From the NCBI RefSeq assembly GCF_008831285.2, contig NC_045140.1, forward strand, positions 27,050,131-27,114,130: DNA of 64,000 nucleotides. The letters run 5' to 3'. Numbering within the stretch: position 1 is the first letter of the stretch; each line of letters opens with the position of its first letter. A program made the position numbers and the translations under genes. Source of the stretch: Nymphaea colorata. Taxonomy: Eukaryota; Streptophyta; Magnoliopsida; Nymphaeales; Nymphaeaceae. Shown here in pieces: positions 22,124 to 34,542 of the stretch. Below the pieces are notes generated by a model. The model ran no database searches. It was not told the DNA's origin and saw only the letters and a list, made by a program, of their open reading frames with translations.

Positions 22124-25100
22124 ACGTGTAAAAATACTGGAAAAGAAAAAGCTGTAGCATTATCATTGGTCACACAGGGTGTAACTCCGTCCATTGGAGC
22201 GAGAGGAAACAATGTTGGGCATCACAAATTCACAATTCCATCATGGAAAAACCAAAAATGAAATTTCATCAACAAAGATTGATACTCAAACTTACCTCCT
22301 TAGCCATGAACCTTCGAACATTGTCTGCATAGAGTTTTGGATCATTCTTCTCTTCCTCGGTAGGGTAGTAGATAGGTAAATGAACCACATGAATGTAATT
22401 TACAAATTGACACAGCAGCAAAATCACATGTCGCACCTGTACAAACAAAATAAATTTAAAAAAGAGAAATGAAGAAGATATTCAAATCATTTATAGATTG
22501 AATATTTGAAGAGACATATTGACTGCTGACAGGTATCACCAAGGAAAAATGCAGACACATAGGCGGAAAGATCTCAGTTAATGTTTTTTCAGGTGAAACT
22601 TGCCAATGAGATGTGAAAATAATAATAAAAAAAATGAGGATGCATGTTGAGAGGAGAAGGTACTGCCCATATTAGGAGGAACTCAAAAGAGACCACAAGG
22701 AAGCCTTTCAGCTAAACACAAACTGACCACCATTAATTTAGCCTGGCTTACTAAAGAGGATATACCACTTAATAAATCAACATTTGAAACAAAAGTGGCT
22801 CCAGTCCACAAGCTTCTTCAAACCATCAAGGTTGACGAAAACATTTACTTTGTCCAACCTCATACTCAGGGCAGAGGAATAAGTTGGTTACTTTTCGAAC
22901 AGTAGTTTCTTAGGGAACCTCATAGATTTGAACAAAAAAAAAGATCAAAAGGATGCATACAACTGACAAACATGTTTACTTTATTGAAGCTCCAGTTATA
23001 TAGTTGTAACTGATGATGCAAGTGGAAAGAAATAGAAATCTAACCCCAGACATGCTTTCCCAAGCTGGACTGAATCTTGTATAAGGGTATCGTACAATGA
23101 CGGGCAGAACTGGACACCTCGGCAAGAAAGCACCCGTTTTAAATGGAAGAAGATAATCACCGTTTGTGGTTGTTCCTTCTGTGGTCACAAGGTCAGTCCA
23201 CAATGGTCATACGAAATTAATATCATGAACAATAAAACATTTCATTCAAATGATAAGCAAGCCTCAATCTTCATGGCATAAGTTTATGAAATCGAGAAAT
23301 TGAACAAGCAAAAGTCATTCCACTGTTGCTATATCTTTCTCATTAATTGAGCAGCAAAAAACACATTCTTAGTATTAGCACATAAACACATAAACATAAC
23401 TTGACTGTTCGAGATTTAATTTTTATTAAAAAAGATGTGATTTCTGATACATTATGATATGCCACAACACAGTCCTTATTTTAAGCCTCATCTGACATGG
23501 GTTATCATACACTCAATATTGCTATCGACTATCATTATCAACATTGCTGATCTATCCAACAAATGCAATGCTTATGCAGACGGTTTCAGTTTATGTGACC
23601 TTGATTTACAAACTTTTCCTGATAGACAAGAAAAAAGAATGATACTTTATATACTAAAAGCAACAAAAAAGACATGGATCATAGTGACAATTCTTTTGAA
23701 AACAATGTGGCAACCACCACACCAAATGAAGATTTGTGCTACTATAAGCACAAATAACTCAATATTATAGATAGCAGACATAACTTGTGAGACAATCCCA
23801 TGCACCTGTTTCCCAGTTTTCATGGTTAAGAAGCTAGTCCCAAGTTACTAACAATGAAACTAAATACAGGAATCTACCTAACGAAGATAAAACAATTAAC
23901 TGTGGTTACCAGTAATATTTCATTTTTACCAAACAAAGGACATATCGTTATTTATAAGAAACAAAGTGGAAACACAGAAAATCAAGTTCCAAACATCTTC
24001 ACCATTAAATGGAAAGCAGCGAGTGTGATACCATTTCAACTTTAAAGGCATATAATCCAACATGCGCTTCTATAAAGCTTATATTTAATAAGGCCAACCA
24101 TAGTTTTTTTATTTATGATTTTATATCTCAATTATCATTAAAAAAACATTATCTTCAACTAAAGTTTAACCATGAAAGTCCAAAACAAGCATTGATAAAG
24201 TCAACAACTATAATTGAGCAGTATCTTTAGCAGCTTGCAACCTCTGATTCTAATTCACATTGTCATCTTACTGATTCATGCAATTATTAATTTAATATAT
24301 ACCAAGCCTATCAGAGCATGCTTGAAATGTAGATTCTATGTAGATTCTGCAAGCATTCAAATGGTTGAATGCACAAAAGCATTTTTTTGTTTTCCAGATA
24401 GTCCTCATTTATTAAATTTTACCATATATACTGCGACACTGGTAAGCATTTCAAGGAAAAAAGGAAGCTTGTAAGAGCATAAGTTCATGGACATCTATAA
24501 CATAGTTCAGAAGTTTTATCATTTGATAAATAAAAGTATCATTGAATAAGGAAAGAAGCAGCATGTCAGTTTTGAAAATAATGTGCTTTCATTTCTAAAA
24601 CAATGTAAGATTTCAAAAGAACCTGGGCAAGGCAACATTTCATCATTGGACAAGGACAAAAGAAACATGCCACTTTACCATATAAAATGTTTACCAATTT
24701 AAAACCACATGAAATTTCAAAAGAACCTGGAAGAAGCAACATTGAACAAAATGGATAGAAAAAACAAGCCACTTTTCAATAAAAAATTATCTCCAATCTA
24801 AAACCATGTGAAATTTCAAAAGAACCTGGAAAAAGTAACATTGCTGGAGCATGTCTATCTTGCCACGCAGCCTGGATTCTTTCAGTCACAACACCTGCCC
24901 AATTCAGAAAATTTAACAATATACAACTGATATAAAGGTAAATGGCATAACAGATTATCCATTAGTTACCTCGTCAACATAAACAAATAAAATATTGAAT
25001 AACAAAGCACTAAACACAAATAATAAGCATAGTACAGAAAGCATTTGACATAGGAAAACTGTTTCTGATTGATAAAAACATTTAGTTTTCCTTGTAGTAC

Positions 25101-27521
25101 AAGAAAAAAGGTCCTGACTGCACGATTGGCTGACCTCAAGTTGGTAACTTTTGAGGTCCTCATGCGCACCAGGAAATACACCCAGTCTTGACGAGACAGG
25201 GAATGTGCTCTGTATATTAAAAATTTAAAACTCATGATAGCCAGTCAACTTAGTGACGTTCACAAATTATATCTAGCAGATGGGCAGCCTTCTGGATATT
25301 ATTAGGTATATAATGCAAAATGACAGTAATTCCTGAAGTACCTGAGACACCCTTAAAATCTGAAGATTTTGACTCTCGCTGAACATACACACAGCCAAGG
25401 CATTTACTGCAAATAACAGGGAGTAAAAATTACAGAACATCCAAGGTCTTGAAGCATACCTCAAAAGTCATACAGGCACAAACTGTTCACAAATATCCTC
25501 TAAAATATATTAGCAAACAACCTTATATAAATTCGTTATTTGGAGAAATAAAGTATGGTTTAAAGTTTAAACTAAGGTTTCAGCATTATCAAGCAAAAGA
25601 AGGAAACTATTTCCATCCAATAACCATTTCTAATATATGAGGGAAAGAAAGGACTTGAAGATCCCATTAAAGCAAATGCAGAAATTTTTTTCAACCATCT
25701 AAGTAACATGTTGATGCTGTCCTCGCATGAGTTAAAAAAATGCATGATGAGACAGCAGGCAAGAACCCAAACAAATAAAAAGTAATACACAAAAATATAA
25801 ATTTAGACGGCCAGAGATTTGCATTTCAAGAGAATTATCCCTTTTTCCAAATAATCCAATATACGGAACATGAAAAAAAAATGGTTACTAGTTACTATAT
25901 AATGATAATATGGAAGTCAAGTTTATACAGAAAAAGAACAAAAGGGGATTTCAATTTTCAAAGAACATGAGCTGAAGGACCTAATCATTTGACAGAGAAA
26001 GCTCACTTCCACAGACATCCAGCAGAGTGTGGCATTTGTTAATCATCTAATCAAAATGCTGGGTAATGCCAAAAGATAAATGTGGATTGCTCGTGCCATT
26101 TCAAATTCTAACTACGGCACATGTACCGCTACATCAGGAATGGAACCACTTACAAAGATGATCCTCTTAAACTGAAGGATGATTTATGATAAGATTTAAT
26201 GTGCAAGTAGTTACAGTGCAACAGCCAACAACTTCATATATGGATGCAGTGACGAACTGATACAGAGAAAATAACGAACTAAGCTGCTGCACAATATTCC
26301 GATGTGTAATTTGCCAACAAATAACAATCAAAAGTTCTCTGGACAAAAGTTCAGAAATAAATCAGATTGGAGCTCTCATTCACATACGGCTTCAACAATG
26401 ATCACCCCAACACAAAATATGTCCGAAGCCTAACGTGATTATGTATAGGCAATAAGCTAGAATATAATACGAATAAGCTTATGAGAAAAAGAACAGATAA
26501 AATAATTTTAGGAGCTCGAGCTCACCTTATAAGGCCAACTAAGGGAAGTCTGGCCACTGATCTCTTTTGACAGCATAATCAGCAACAAATTTGGCAACAA
26601 ATACAGAGCGGGCACAGATCAAAACCAACCAAATATTCTGAACACCAAAATCGATAGCCAGGGCAACGTGCTCAGCGTAAACAAGACCTACCTTCGCAAC
26701 GAAGCTCGGGAAGGAAGATGACATGTGATACAGAATATCAAGATATGAAACATGGTTGGAGACAATGGCGCCCGCTCGTTCAGAGTGCTCTTTACTGTCG
26801 TTCTACCGAACCGCATTCAAGTACATAAGAACGTAACACCTCAGAGTTAAAAGCAAGAAGAAGAGCAACAACAAGGATTCATAAGGGGCTCAACTGAAAG
26901 CAGGGACAGAAGAAAAACCAGAGAAATGCCACATAACAAGCAAAGAATAGCACCAAAGAAGAAAGAATAATCAAGAATTACCTCAGCCAGCGCCTTCGAG
27001 ACCGAAGCATCACCGTTCCGATCACAGTCCGAGGGACCCCGGGGATCAACAACATCCTCGCTGATCCAATAGAACCCCATCACGAAGAGTAACGCCCTGG
27101 AGAGGAACCGGCCGGACCGCACGACGACGGCCCTCCTGTAGCCGATCATATGAGCGTAGTCCTCCTGCTCGTCCTCCCGATTCGGGGTGGAGAAAAGGGT
27201 AAAGAGCCGGCAAATGAGATAGTAGACGACGAGGATGGCGATGCCGAGCACAAGGCGGAGAGGCACGAGGGTGACGAGAGCGAGGGGAAGGAGGAGCTTC
27301 TCTCGCAGAGGGAGCTCGCCCGTCCCCATGGTCCCGTAGACGTCGTGACGGACGTAAGGCGCGTACCTCTTCTCGAGCTCCTGCAGATCGAGCGAGCCAC
27401 CGCCGGGCTTCAGCAGCGGCTGCTCGTCCTTCCCGCGCCCGTCGCCAACCAACTCCTCCCCAGATTCCGGCGGGCGAGAACCGGCGCCCCCCAGATCCTT
27501 CATCTCCTCGGTGCTCACCAT
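20415..27521 (-). CDS. LPEAT1: Lysophospholipid acyltransferase, LPEAT1 type
   Basis: This membrane O-acyltransferase re-acylates lysophosphatidylethanolamine and related lysophospholipids with acyl-CoA, probably at the ER. The eight exons are 27521-26982, 26802-26692, 26563-26526, 25406-25342, 24894-24826, 23178-23045, 22436-22296 and 20522-20415, encoding 401 residues. The HX4D motif is NHVSYLD (196-202) and the substrate-binding motif is FPEGTTT (273-279, split by an intron). Hydrophobic segments lie at about 77-107 and 140-153. The N-terminal signature ELEKRYAPYVRHDVYGTMG and the absence of EF-hands favour LPEAT1 over LPEAT2. A 29-codon in-frame upstream extension lacks support; MVSTEEM at 27521 fits plant homologues. 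Intron 7 hosts a small LTR element, and intron 5 contains duplicated copies of the preceding exon end. One difference is TGAFLPRCPVLPV, where homologues usually read TGAFLAGAPV. Confidence 0.95.
21040..21279 (+). repeat. 5' LTR of the TRIM-like element
   Basis: A 240-bp direct repeat contains a TATAAAA box at about 21135 and ends GGGCTACCA, next to the primer-binding site. It is antisense to LPEAT1. Confidence 0.8.
21531..21767 (+). repeat. 3' LTR of the TRIM-like element
   Basis: This is the second copy of the direct repeat, from TGATATGGGAGG to GGGGTACCA. It shares GTTGGGTCCAATNAAGT, AGCCGACTATAAAAG and TTAATGAAAGGAATTAGG with the 5' LTR. Confidence 0.8.
22034..22121. repeat. (TC)n(TA)n microsatellite
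   Basis: About 22 bp of TC is followed by about 66 bp of TA. This is the longest dinucleotide run in the window, and it lies in LPEAT1 intron 7. Confidence 0.95.
24600..24840. repeat. Three ~100-bp tandem copies of an LPEAT1 exon end plus splice donor
   Basis: The word TTTCAAAAGAACCTGG occurs at 24611, 24715 and 24814. On the gene strand each copy reads CCAGGTTCTTTTGAAAT, i.e. exon end, GT donor and intron start, preceded by an ATGTTGC/ATGTTAC block that encodes Met-Leu in the true exon. The copy at 24814 is the functional exon 5 boundary (24826/24825). The other two lie downstream in the intron as decoys. They are diverged, so they are not recent. Confidence 0.75.
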
Positions 27522-29279
27522 GGGGAACCGACTGCTAGTTGCCCAGCATCCCCATCGAGAAAGGGGAAGAAATCGAAGGGAGAGAGGAACAACTGGGCTG
27601 GCTAGCAATCGAGGGATTCCGTTCCTTGGAGCCCACCCCGTCGCACGGAACGGAAGCTAATGGGACGCAGCCTGAAGTCACCGCATTGCCCTCTTTCGCT
27701 TCCGTAATTTCAGAACTGCCACTCTCTCCTTCCCAACTCGCTTCTCAACCCGGATCACATCACATGCGTTGCTCGTTGATGGATCCAAACTCACTTCTCA
27801 ACCCAGATCACATCACATGCAATTGCTCGAAGATGGATCCAAAGTGGACCCGGTTTTAGGTCCCCCTTCGTCACAGGAGGGCTACCAGAATTTTATGAAA
27901 TTTTCTTCTCTAAAAGAGGGCAGAAATGGAATTCCGGTTGAAATGATATGATTTTTGAAATACATAATATCTTTTCATTTACAACTTTTAATTGGATTTT
28001 TCATCTTTAAAAAATAATAATACTACGAATTAGCTTAGCTTTTCATATTGTTTACAACACGCACTTAAGCTTTTTCCTGTGATCAATTTTTAAACTTTAG
28101 TTGTTAAATCAGTGTTTTCTGGCTCTCTAAAAAATAAACATGCCTCTGTTTGTTAATACAAAATAAATTTAATATTAATAAAAGAAATCACACGAACTAA
28201 ATAACTAATCCTGTATTAATATTACTATTGTCAACAAAGCTATTCAAGTTACAATTCATCCTTATTTTTGCCCCTTTTTCTTGTTAACTCCCAAACGCAG
28301 TGCTTCCCGAAGACAAAACCAAGTACAGTAACAGAACAATTGTCTGAAATTGGGCAGCGAGATCTTGCAGTAAACAACATACCTCCAATCAGTGAAGTTC
28401 AAGAACTTGAAGAGAAATTGGTGTTCAGGAAAATGCATACAATTGAAGAAGCAGCTTGGAACTTCATTAAGAAATTGGTGTCACAATTTTGGTTACGAAA
28501 AAAGATTTAGATGAGAAGCCAAAAACACCATGTTTTCGATTCATTATTGAAAAGTAGTAAGCATAAAACATGAGAATTGAACGACCAACAAAATCCTTTC
28601 CTGACAAGACGTAGAACAGCAAGAAACTTCTGCTGAAGCAGCAAAGAGCAACCACTCTTGCTAAAGAACATCAGCAACATAATTTTAAATCTAGCAATAA
28701 TAAATAGAAAAATGATGGAATCAATATGACGCTGTTACAGAGACGTAACCAGAAAGAGATAAAAAGTTGTGCACGAAGAAAAATCGTTGTTGTCGCCTTT
28801 ACGCACCGTAAAAATTTGGGCGAATCAATCCCATAATTTAAACAGACAATGGAAAATCGAAGAGGGAAAATCTTTCCTTCCTTTTCCACTTCTTCAATTT
28901 TATTTCCCCAATCTTTTGGCAATCGAACGATTCGAACCTAACCATTCCGCAGAACGTCCAATTCTTGTGTACGCTAATGAGTGCAGAGAGAAGGCCAGCT
29001 GAAGAAGCAACGGTGATGGGGTCCGACAAAAAGCTCTTTCCGTCCTCTAGATCGCCGATCGCCGAGATCCAGAAGCGGCGTTGCGAAGTCACAGCGTGCA
29101 TCTTCTGTTTCTTCCACTATTTCTTTTTCCATGATATTTTTTCTAGAATCACAAATGCCTTCTTGTTCTTGGATCATGGCCCTCCTGCATTTAGGAGAGG
29201 AATGTCGACCGATCAGATTTGAATAAGAATACCCTTAACCTTGTATGCTTTTTCATATGTTTACATATTTGGACTTGAA

Positions 29280-29740
29280 CTCGGATTCAAATAACAACAA
29301 AGAAAAGTGATATTTGAATCCGAAATTTGATTTTACAATCTGAATCGAATCAAAGTTCTATTTTTACATTCATATACAAATCCGAATTTTGAACCATAGT
29401 CTGGCAGATTTTTAAAATGTAAGAGCATTGAATGTAAACTATTTATTTAAAACTAAATCCGATTTGAATCCGAATTTTGACTCAATTTGATTGGATATTT
29501 ATGTATATATGAATGTGAACCTAAATATGATCGGATATCATTTCTTAAATCTGGATCCAAATTTTAAACCGAATCTGATCGGATATTTATGTATATATGA
29601 ATGTGAACCAAAAATCTGATTGGATGTCATTTGTTAAATGTGAATCTGATATGATTTCTTAGTCAGATATTGAAAATTTTTAATATCTATCTTTTTTGGA
29701 ATAGTAGCTTGGTCGGATATCCAATCAAAATTAGATATAT
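29280..29740. repeat. AT-rich degenerate repeat array, partly 88-bp tandem
   Basis: The block GGATATTTATGTATATATGA recurs at 29493 and 29581 (period 88 bp) with its flank GAATGTGAACC. Related words such as GATTTGAATCCGAATTTTGA and GATCGGATATCATTT recur throughout. A similar array lies at 17040-17280, suggesting one dispersed family. Confidence 0.6.
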
Positions 29741-29974
29741 TAACATTTAGTGCTTAAATATTAATATACAAAATCTAGATGTCTTGCGTGCACCTATCGG
29801 TGCAATGGCTGGAGACAAATTCCCGTAGTTCCTCTGCAAGAGAAATAGAGATGCGATCATTAAAAAAAGGGAATCAAAGCGAAACCAAGAATAATGAAAA
29901 CATACTAGCGAGAGGGAAAAGAGGGAGTACATTTTGCCCTGAATCGACATTTACATTATATAATGTCCTAAACC

Positions 29975-30260
29975 CACTATAACCCACCAAGCTATTGCCG
30001 ACGGCTTGCCGTCGCCAATGTATATCTTGACATGCCCATATTGGCGACAGTTTTTGCCCTGGCGAGTAGCCGAATAGCAGCCTTTGGTGGCGTTGGGAAA
30101 AAATTTTTCGCAAAGGAACATGAGTCGTTGCCGTTAAGACCCATTTTGGCGACGGTGCTTTCTTTGGTTGGCGATTGAGTGTGGCCAATAACAATTAACA
30201 GATAGTTTGGACCGGCTAATAAGCGCCGGCCAAGGTCTCTTTTATTAATTCGCCATCATA
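29975..30260. mobile_element. Possible CACTA-type transposon end (remnant)
   Basis: The segment starts CACTATAACCC and then carries many GGCGAC/GTCGCC words in both orientations within 200 bp (GCCGACGGC, GCCGTCGCCAAT, ATTGGCGACAG, TTTTGGCGACGG, TTGGCGATTG). Dense short subterminal repeats next to a CACTA terminus are typical of En/Spm elements. No opposite TAGTG end or 3-bp target duplication was found, so this is at most one end. Confidence 0.35.
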
Positions 30261-31490
30261 TCCTCGTTGCAGCACATAGCTTCAAATAAAACTAATGAGA
30301 AATGGCTTTTCAAATTTAAATACAACCTAATAAAATTGGCACCAAATTAATAAAGTTTACAAACGGTATAGTCACATCCGCATATTAATTAAGGTAGTTC
30401 CATGTCTGCTATAAGAATGAAGGATCGGTCGTTCCTCAACTCGCCTTCCTTTCTCCCTGTCCTCTTCCCTTCAATAGGCAGTTCCAATGAATGATTTGCG
30501 GCGAGAAGGCTCCCACCTTTTATTAATACAATAGGCAGATGAAGCACCCAAAAATATATGTCTATAATGTTTTTTTTTTTTAGGATGTTATCCAAAAACA
30601 ACCTAAACACTTTGTATCTTTTCTTCATTTCCTCAATCAAGCCTTGTTAATTATTATCTCCTCGAAATCAGAATTATCTTGCAATCTTTCATGCTTAAAG
30701 TTTCTTTTTCTTTCTGTTTACTGTGTATATATTAGCATCAAAGACTTTCTGTTTTAGAGTTGAAACCACATTAGATCTGAGCTGATGACTTGAGTACCCC
30801 TCAACCAAAAAAATCCTAACTCCGCCACTGACATAGAATGCAACTGTTATACTTCTTAGGCATTGAGCAAAACAAAGTTATATAAACCAATAACTTAGAT
30901 TTTGCAGAAGTAGAAAAGATGGTTTTAACTTTCTATAATTCGAGAGCTGAAGTCCGGATTTTTCTTAAAAAAATGACATTGGAAAATAGATTACAATCAT
31001 ACTAACACAAGTGGAATGCGGAATAGATACGATGACGTTGCGCCAGCTGCCATTACACAAGTCAAGCTGGTGAACTGACTGGGTCCCCATCTGTAAGATT
31101 CGATCATTTTGGATAAGAAATGTGTGAGTTGATACGTCCTTTTCTTCTTTGCTTATGCATGGAGTACATTGCATATGTTATGTTTGCAGATACCTGTAGA
31201 AACGTACACGGTGTCGCTTTAGCTGGTCGCCGACAAGATAAATAAGTACATTATATATATATATAATATGAGAAATTTAATCAATCGAAATAAATGATTT
31301 ACAACTGCCACATCAAATAAGACTAGACAACTTACATGGCACCACGTCAAAGGCATCATGTTAAAGAGTAAACTTCAAACAATTGGCTTCAAAAACCTTC
31401 CTGTAACTTGACAGTCTAAATGAGAACCTTTTACGGCCATTTGTGTAGTTGGATTTCATAAAACTGGTCAAAAGATGACGGAACTGGGCT

Positions 31491-31520
31491 CTCTCTCTCT
31501 CTCTCTTTCTCTCTTTGTTT
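31491..31520. repeat. (CT)n tract
   Basis: An imperfect CT dinucleotide run in intergenic DNA. Confidence 0.85.
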
Positions 31521-34394
31521 GGCATTTGTAAATGTGCCAGCTGTGAGGAGGGATGAGTTTATGATGCCATTAACGAAGGCGTCTGCCATGGCGGCCTCCT
31601 TACTGTTCAACAGTTAAAGCCTGATCTTCCTTACACGGTTGGCCTTGGGCCTACTTTTGGCAGATCACGCCCAGGCAAACAGCAGCTCTCTTATACTTGT
31701 CACTGTCAATCTTACGCACCTATTCATAGACCATTGCCTTTTACAAAGACGTTTTACCAGATCACGATCGAACCCTTACTCCAGAGAGCTCTGGTTATCT
31801 GTCAAACAACTCTCAGACTCCCGGATGTTGTCATGATCTCACCACCCACAGTAAAGTGATATGTCTGGTACAGCAGTACTCTTGAAAGAAGCCGGTTCGT
31901 CTTACAATATCATCATGGAAGAAAGAGAACATTATGAACAAGCTAACAACTTTAGAACGCAGAACATTTGAACGGCAAGGCGACTTCAATTTAAATGCTT
32001 TCATGCATAATCAGGTACTATGGTACCATGTTTCTGCTACGTCATGTTTGTGGTCAAGTATGTTCAAGAACCGGCAGTGCTCTGTTGGCTAATGAACAAA
32101 ATCTTCACCAATTGGTACAACCTGAATCACCATAAGAATATAAGAACTGTATGAGATGAAACTTATGAGGACGTAGATCACACGTCAAACTTATGAGGAA
32201 TATTTGACCTAATGTTTGCGAACTCGTATGCAGTAAGGGCAACTGCAGGCAAATTATTCTCTCCTTCAAGCGCACCTTTAGAGGCGTTGTATTGGCATCA
32301 CACATCCATGGCCAAGTTCACAAAAGGTGAGCCTTGTACTTAACGGATATGGTGCTCTTTACTATATTTCATGTCTGACAGACTACGCTTGAAAAAGTCT
32401 GTCACCAGGGTTTGAAGTGTTTCGTCAGCAGAAGGAAGCCCGGAAAACATGAAGTACAGTCAGCTACATTTATGCAGTTAGTTGACTCATTTCACAATCT
32501 TCTATTTTCCTTCTTATTTCCTGTCTAACTGGATCACAAGGAGCACTGTATTTCCATGAATATGTCTTTACAGATCCAGGCAAGTAATCGTGCTGGACAG
32601 GGAAATAATCTACCGGGAGTAGATTTGTCGATCTCTTAGTATACATTACTATACAACACATAAAATTCAAAAAGAAGCATCAGAAGAATTGGTGTTCTAA
32701 GTCTGCAAAAACGAATTCTGGGTTTTCTATTTTTATTGTGTTATTGGGTAGTGGGTAATAATCTTTTTCCATCTTTTCACACAAGAAAAGAAAACAGTAG
32801 CTTTCACCAGGGCATACAACATCGGTACATATGAAGTCAATGCTACCTTGCAGGAACATAATGTTCTTCACCAATATTATTTATTATTTGTTCCACTGTC
32901 AGCTACCTAGCTGGCTACTCACTAGGATATCCCACTTCAGTGCTAGGGCTCTTCAACACTTTAAAATTAACCCAATATTGATTGTGAAGGAGAAGCCGAG
33001 TTAGACTTCACATAGTTTGGTGGGTTCAATCAATGCGACAGTAGTGCATGGATGCAATGACACGAGACTGGAAAGCAGACGCTTGGTAGCTTCAAGCCTT
33101 CAATCTTTCGAACTTCAAGTGACAAATTCAGAGGGGCCAATGCATTTACAGTCCCCTGAGGTCGCTCTCTGCTCACACCACGCTCTGTACAACGTCGTCA
33201 TCCACATCTTCCAGTAATGAGAATCTGACACGTGCTGCTGTTTTGGGCCAACACCGAGGATGGGACAGCGTCGGTGCAGCGGGACCTGAAGAACCTAACG
33301 AGACCTCAATTATGCATAGGCATTCACTTTCCTTAATTTAGAGATTTCAGGATTTTCAAATCACTTTCTTTTTCTTGTTCATGAGATAAAATGACCTGAT
33401 TGAACAGTTTGAGTGTGGTGAATTTCTTGCTGAACAGAGATGCACGTGTTACGGCGGACACAGATACGCTTCTGATCAGTTTCGAGGAAACGGTCTCGGG
33501 ATCACTGCAAATTCGTTGTGCCCATGTCCTTTTTCTCCCGGTCCTTCTCTCACCTCCTTTTATTATGTAACTACTGTTTCCAGTAAGGGTGTGCACCTAA
33601 GAATTTAAGAGAATGTTGTCAGTCAACTATTTGGCGGGTGGCCAAAATAATGCACGTACTGCAGTTGCGGGCCGCGTGAAAAGCTCTCTTCGTTTCTTTC
33701 TCTCTCTAACATTTATGCACACGCAGTTCATACAGTACTTTGAAGTATAACTAAGAGGAGATAATGGTACATGCTCAGTTCCAAAGCCTGCTCGAAAGAT
33801 AAAATGAAGAAACCAATGAAAAAGAAAATGAGCTATCAAAAGACATAGGCCACTGTTTTGGGCAATTACGCTGCTCCCTTGATTTTTGTGAATGGGACTG
33901 CAATTGGGATCAAACATGGTTGAAATTGTTCAAGTCTGAAAGTAGATCCTATTACCTGCCGCAAAACCAAGAGCTCAGATGCGTAGAATTTCATGTTCTT
34001 AAATTTATTAGAAGACTGGGGCTTAAGTTCATGATCAAATATAAATTTTCATGTAAATCTGTAGGAGAAGAAGAGAAGCAAGATTTACCATTAGTTTTAC
34101 TTCTGTAACATGGCTCATTCTCTTTTCCAAGACATCCCTGCTAATTGAGTTCTATTCTTTGGTATCTATCCATGAGCAGCAACCTTTAATCCAAGGGTAG
34201 CAATTTCAGTTGCCTTTGATTTCTGCACCGATGCGAGACGTACCCCATCCATTCTTTTGAACAGGAGATAAAATCAGTTCGTGTAGGCCAGCGTGTATCC
34301 TGGACTGAAACTCTTCATGTGGAAGGTCTAAGCGTCTCAGAGCTGTCGCAGGCCTCCGATGGGGCCGCCTTCGTTTTGAATGCACTGACGCGAC

Positions 34395-34396
<2 letters not shown>

Positions 34397-34438
<42 letters not shown>
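34397..34438. repeat. (CT)n tract upstream of the XTH gene
   Basis: A nearly pure CT run of about 40 bp ends 105 bp before the XTH start codon, in the sense orientation of the gene and just upstream of its TATA box. Confidence 0.9.
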
Positions 34439-34441
<3 letters not shown>

Positions 34442-34467
34442 ATGGTCAATGCATGTCTCATATACAT

Positions 34468-34480
34468 CTATATATATAAG
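34468..34480 (+). promoter_or_regulatory. TATA box of the XTH gene
   Basis: CTATATATATAAG lies about 65-75 bp upstream of the ATG at 34543. This would place the transcription start near 34500-34510 and give a short 5' UTR. The position relative to the (CT)n tract is typical of a plant core promoter (inference). Confidence 0.55.
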
Positions 34481-34542
34481 AAGCCCCATGTTCAACCTCA
34501 GTCATCCCATCCCTTCTCGTTCCTTTTCCCCTTCCTCACAAC

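Larger units (their letters stand above)
27522..34542. other. 7-kb gene-poor region between LPEAT1 and the XTH gene
   Basis: The first few hundred bases are the LPEAT1 5' region, with a short direct repeat of GATCACATCACATGC at 27755 and 27807. At 28268-28510 and 28965-29222 there are short plus-strand frames of unknown origin. The second is GC-richer and begins MSAERRPAEEATVMGSDKKL, and may be a gene fragment. The region 29280-29740 is an AT-rich tandem-like array, 29975-30260 a possible CACTA-type end, and 31491-31520 a (CT)n tract. The rest, up to the XTH promoter, has no recognisable coding sequence. No complete gene is supported. Confidence 0.5.

Noticed and set aside
27150-27605. 151-codon plus-strand frame opposite LPEAT1 exon 1
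   Set aside because: It is antisense to a conserved exon and has no homology of its own.
28838-29222. GC-richer segment with frames on both strands (MSAERRPAEEATV on plus, RFWISAIGDLEDGKSF on minus)
   Set aside because: Neither strand has a recognisable domain or continuation. It could be a gene fragment, but the evidence does not decide.
31540-31836. Frame with a signal-peptide-like start (LALGLLLADHAQANSSS)
   Set aside because: There is no downstream domain, nearby frames are broken, and no splice-consistent continuation is visible.
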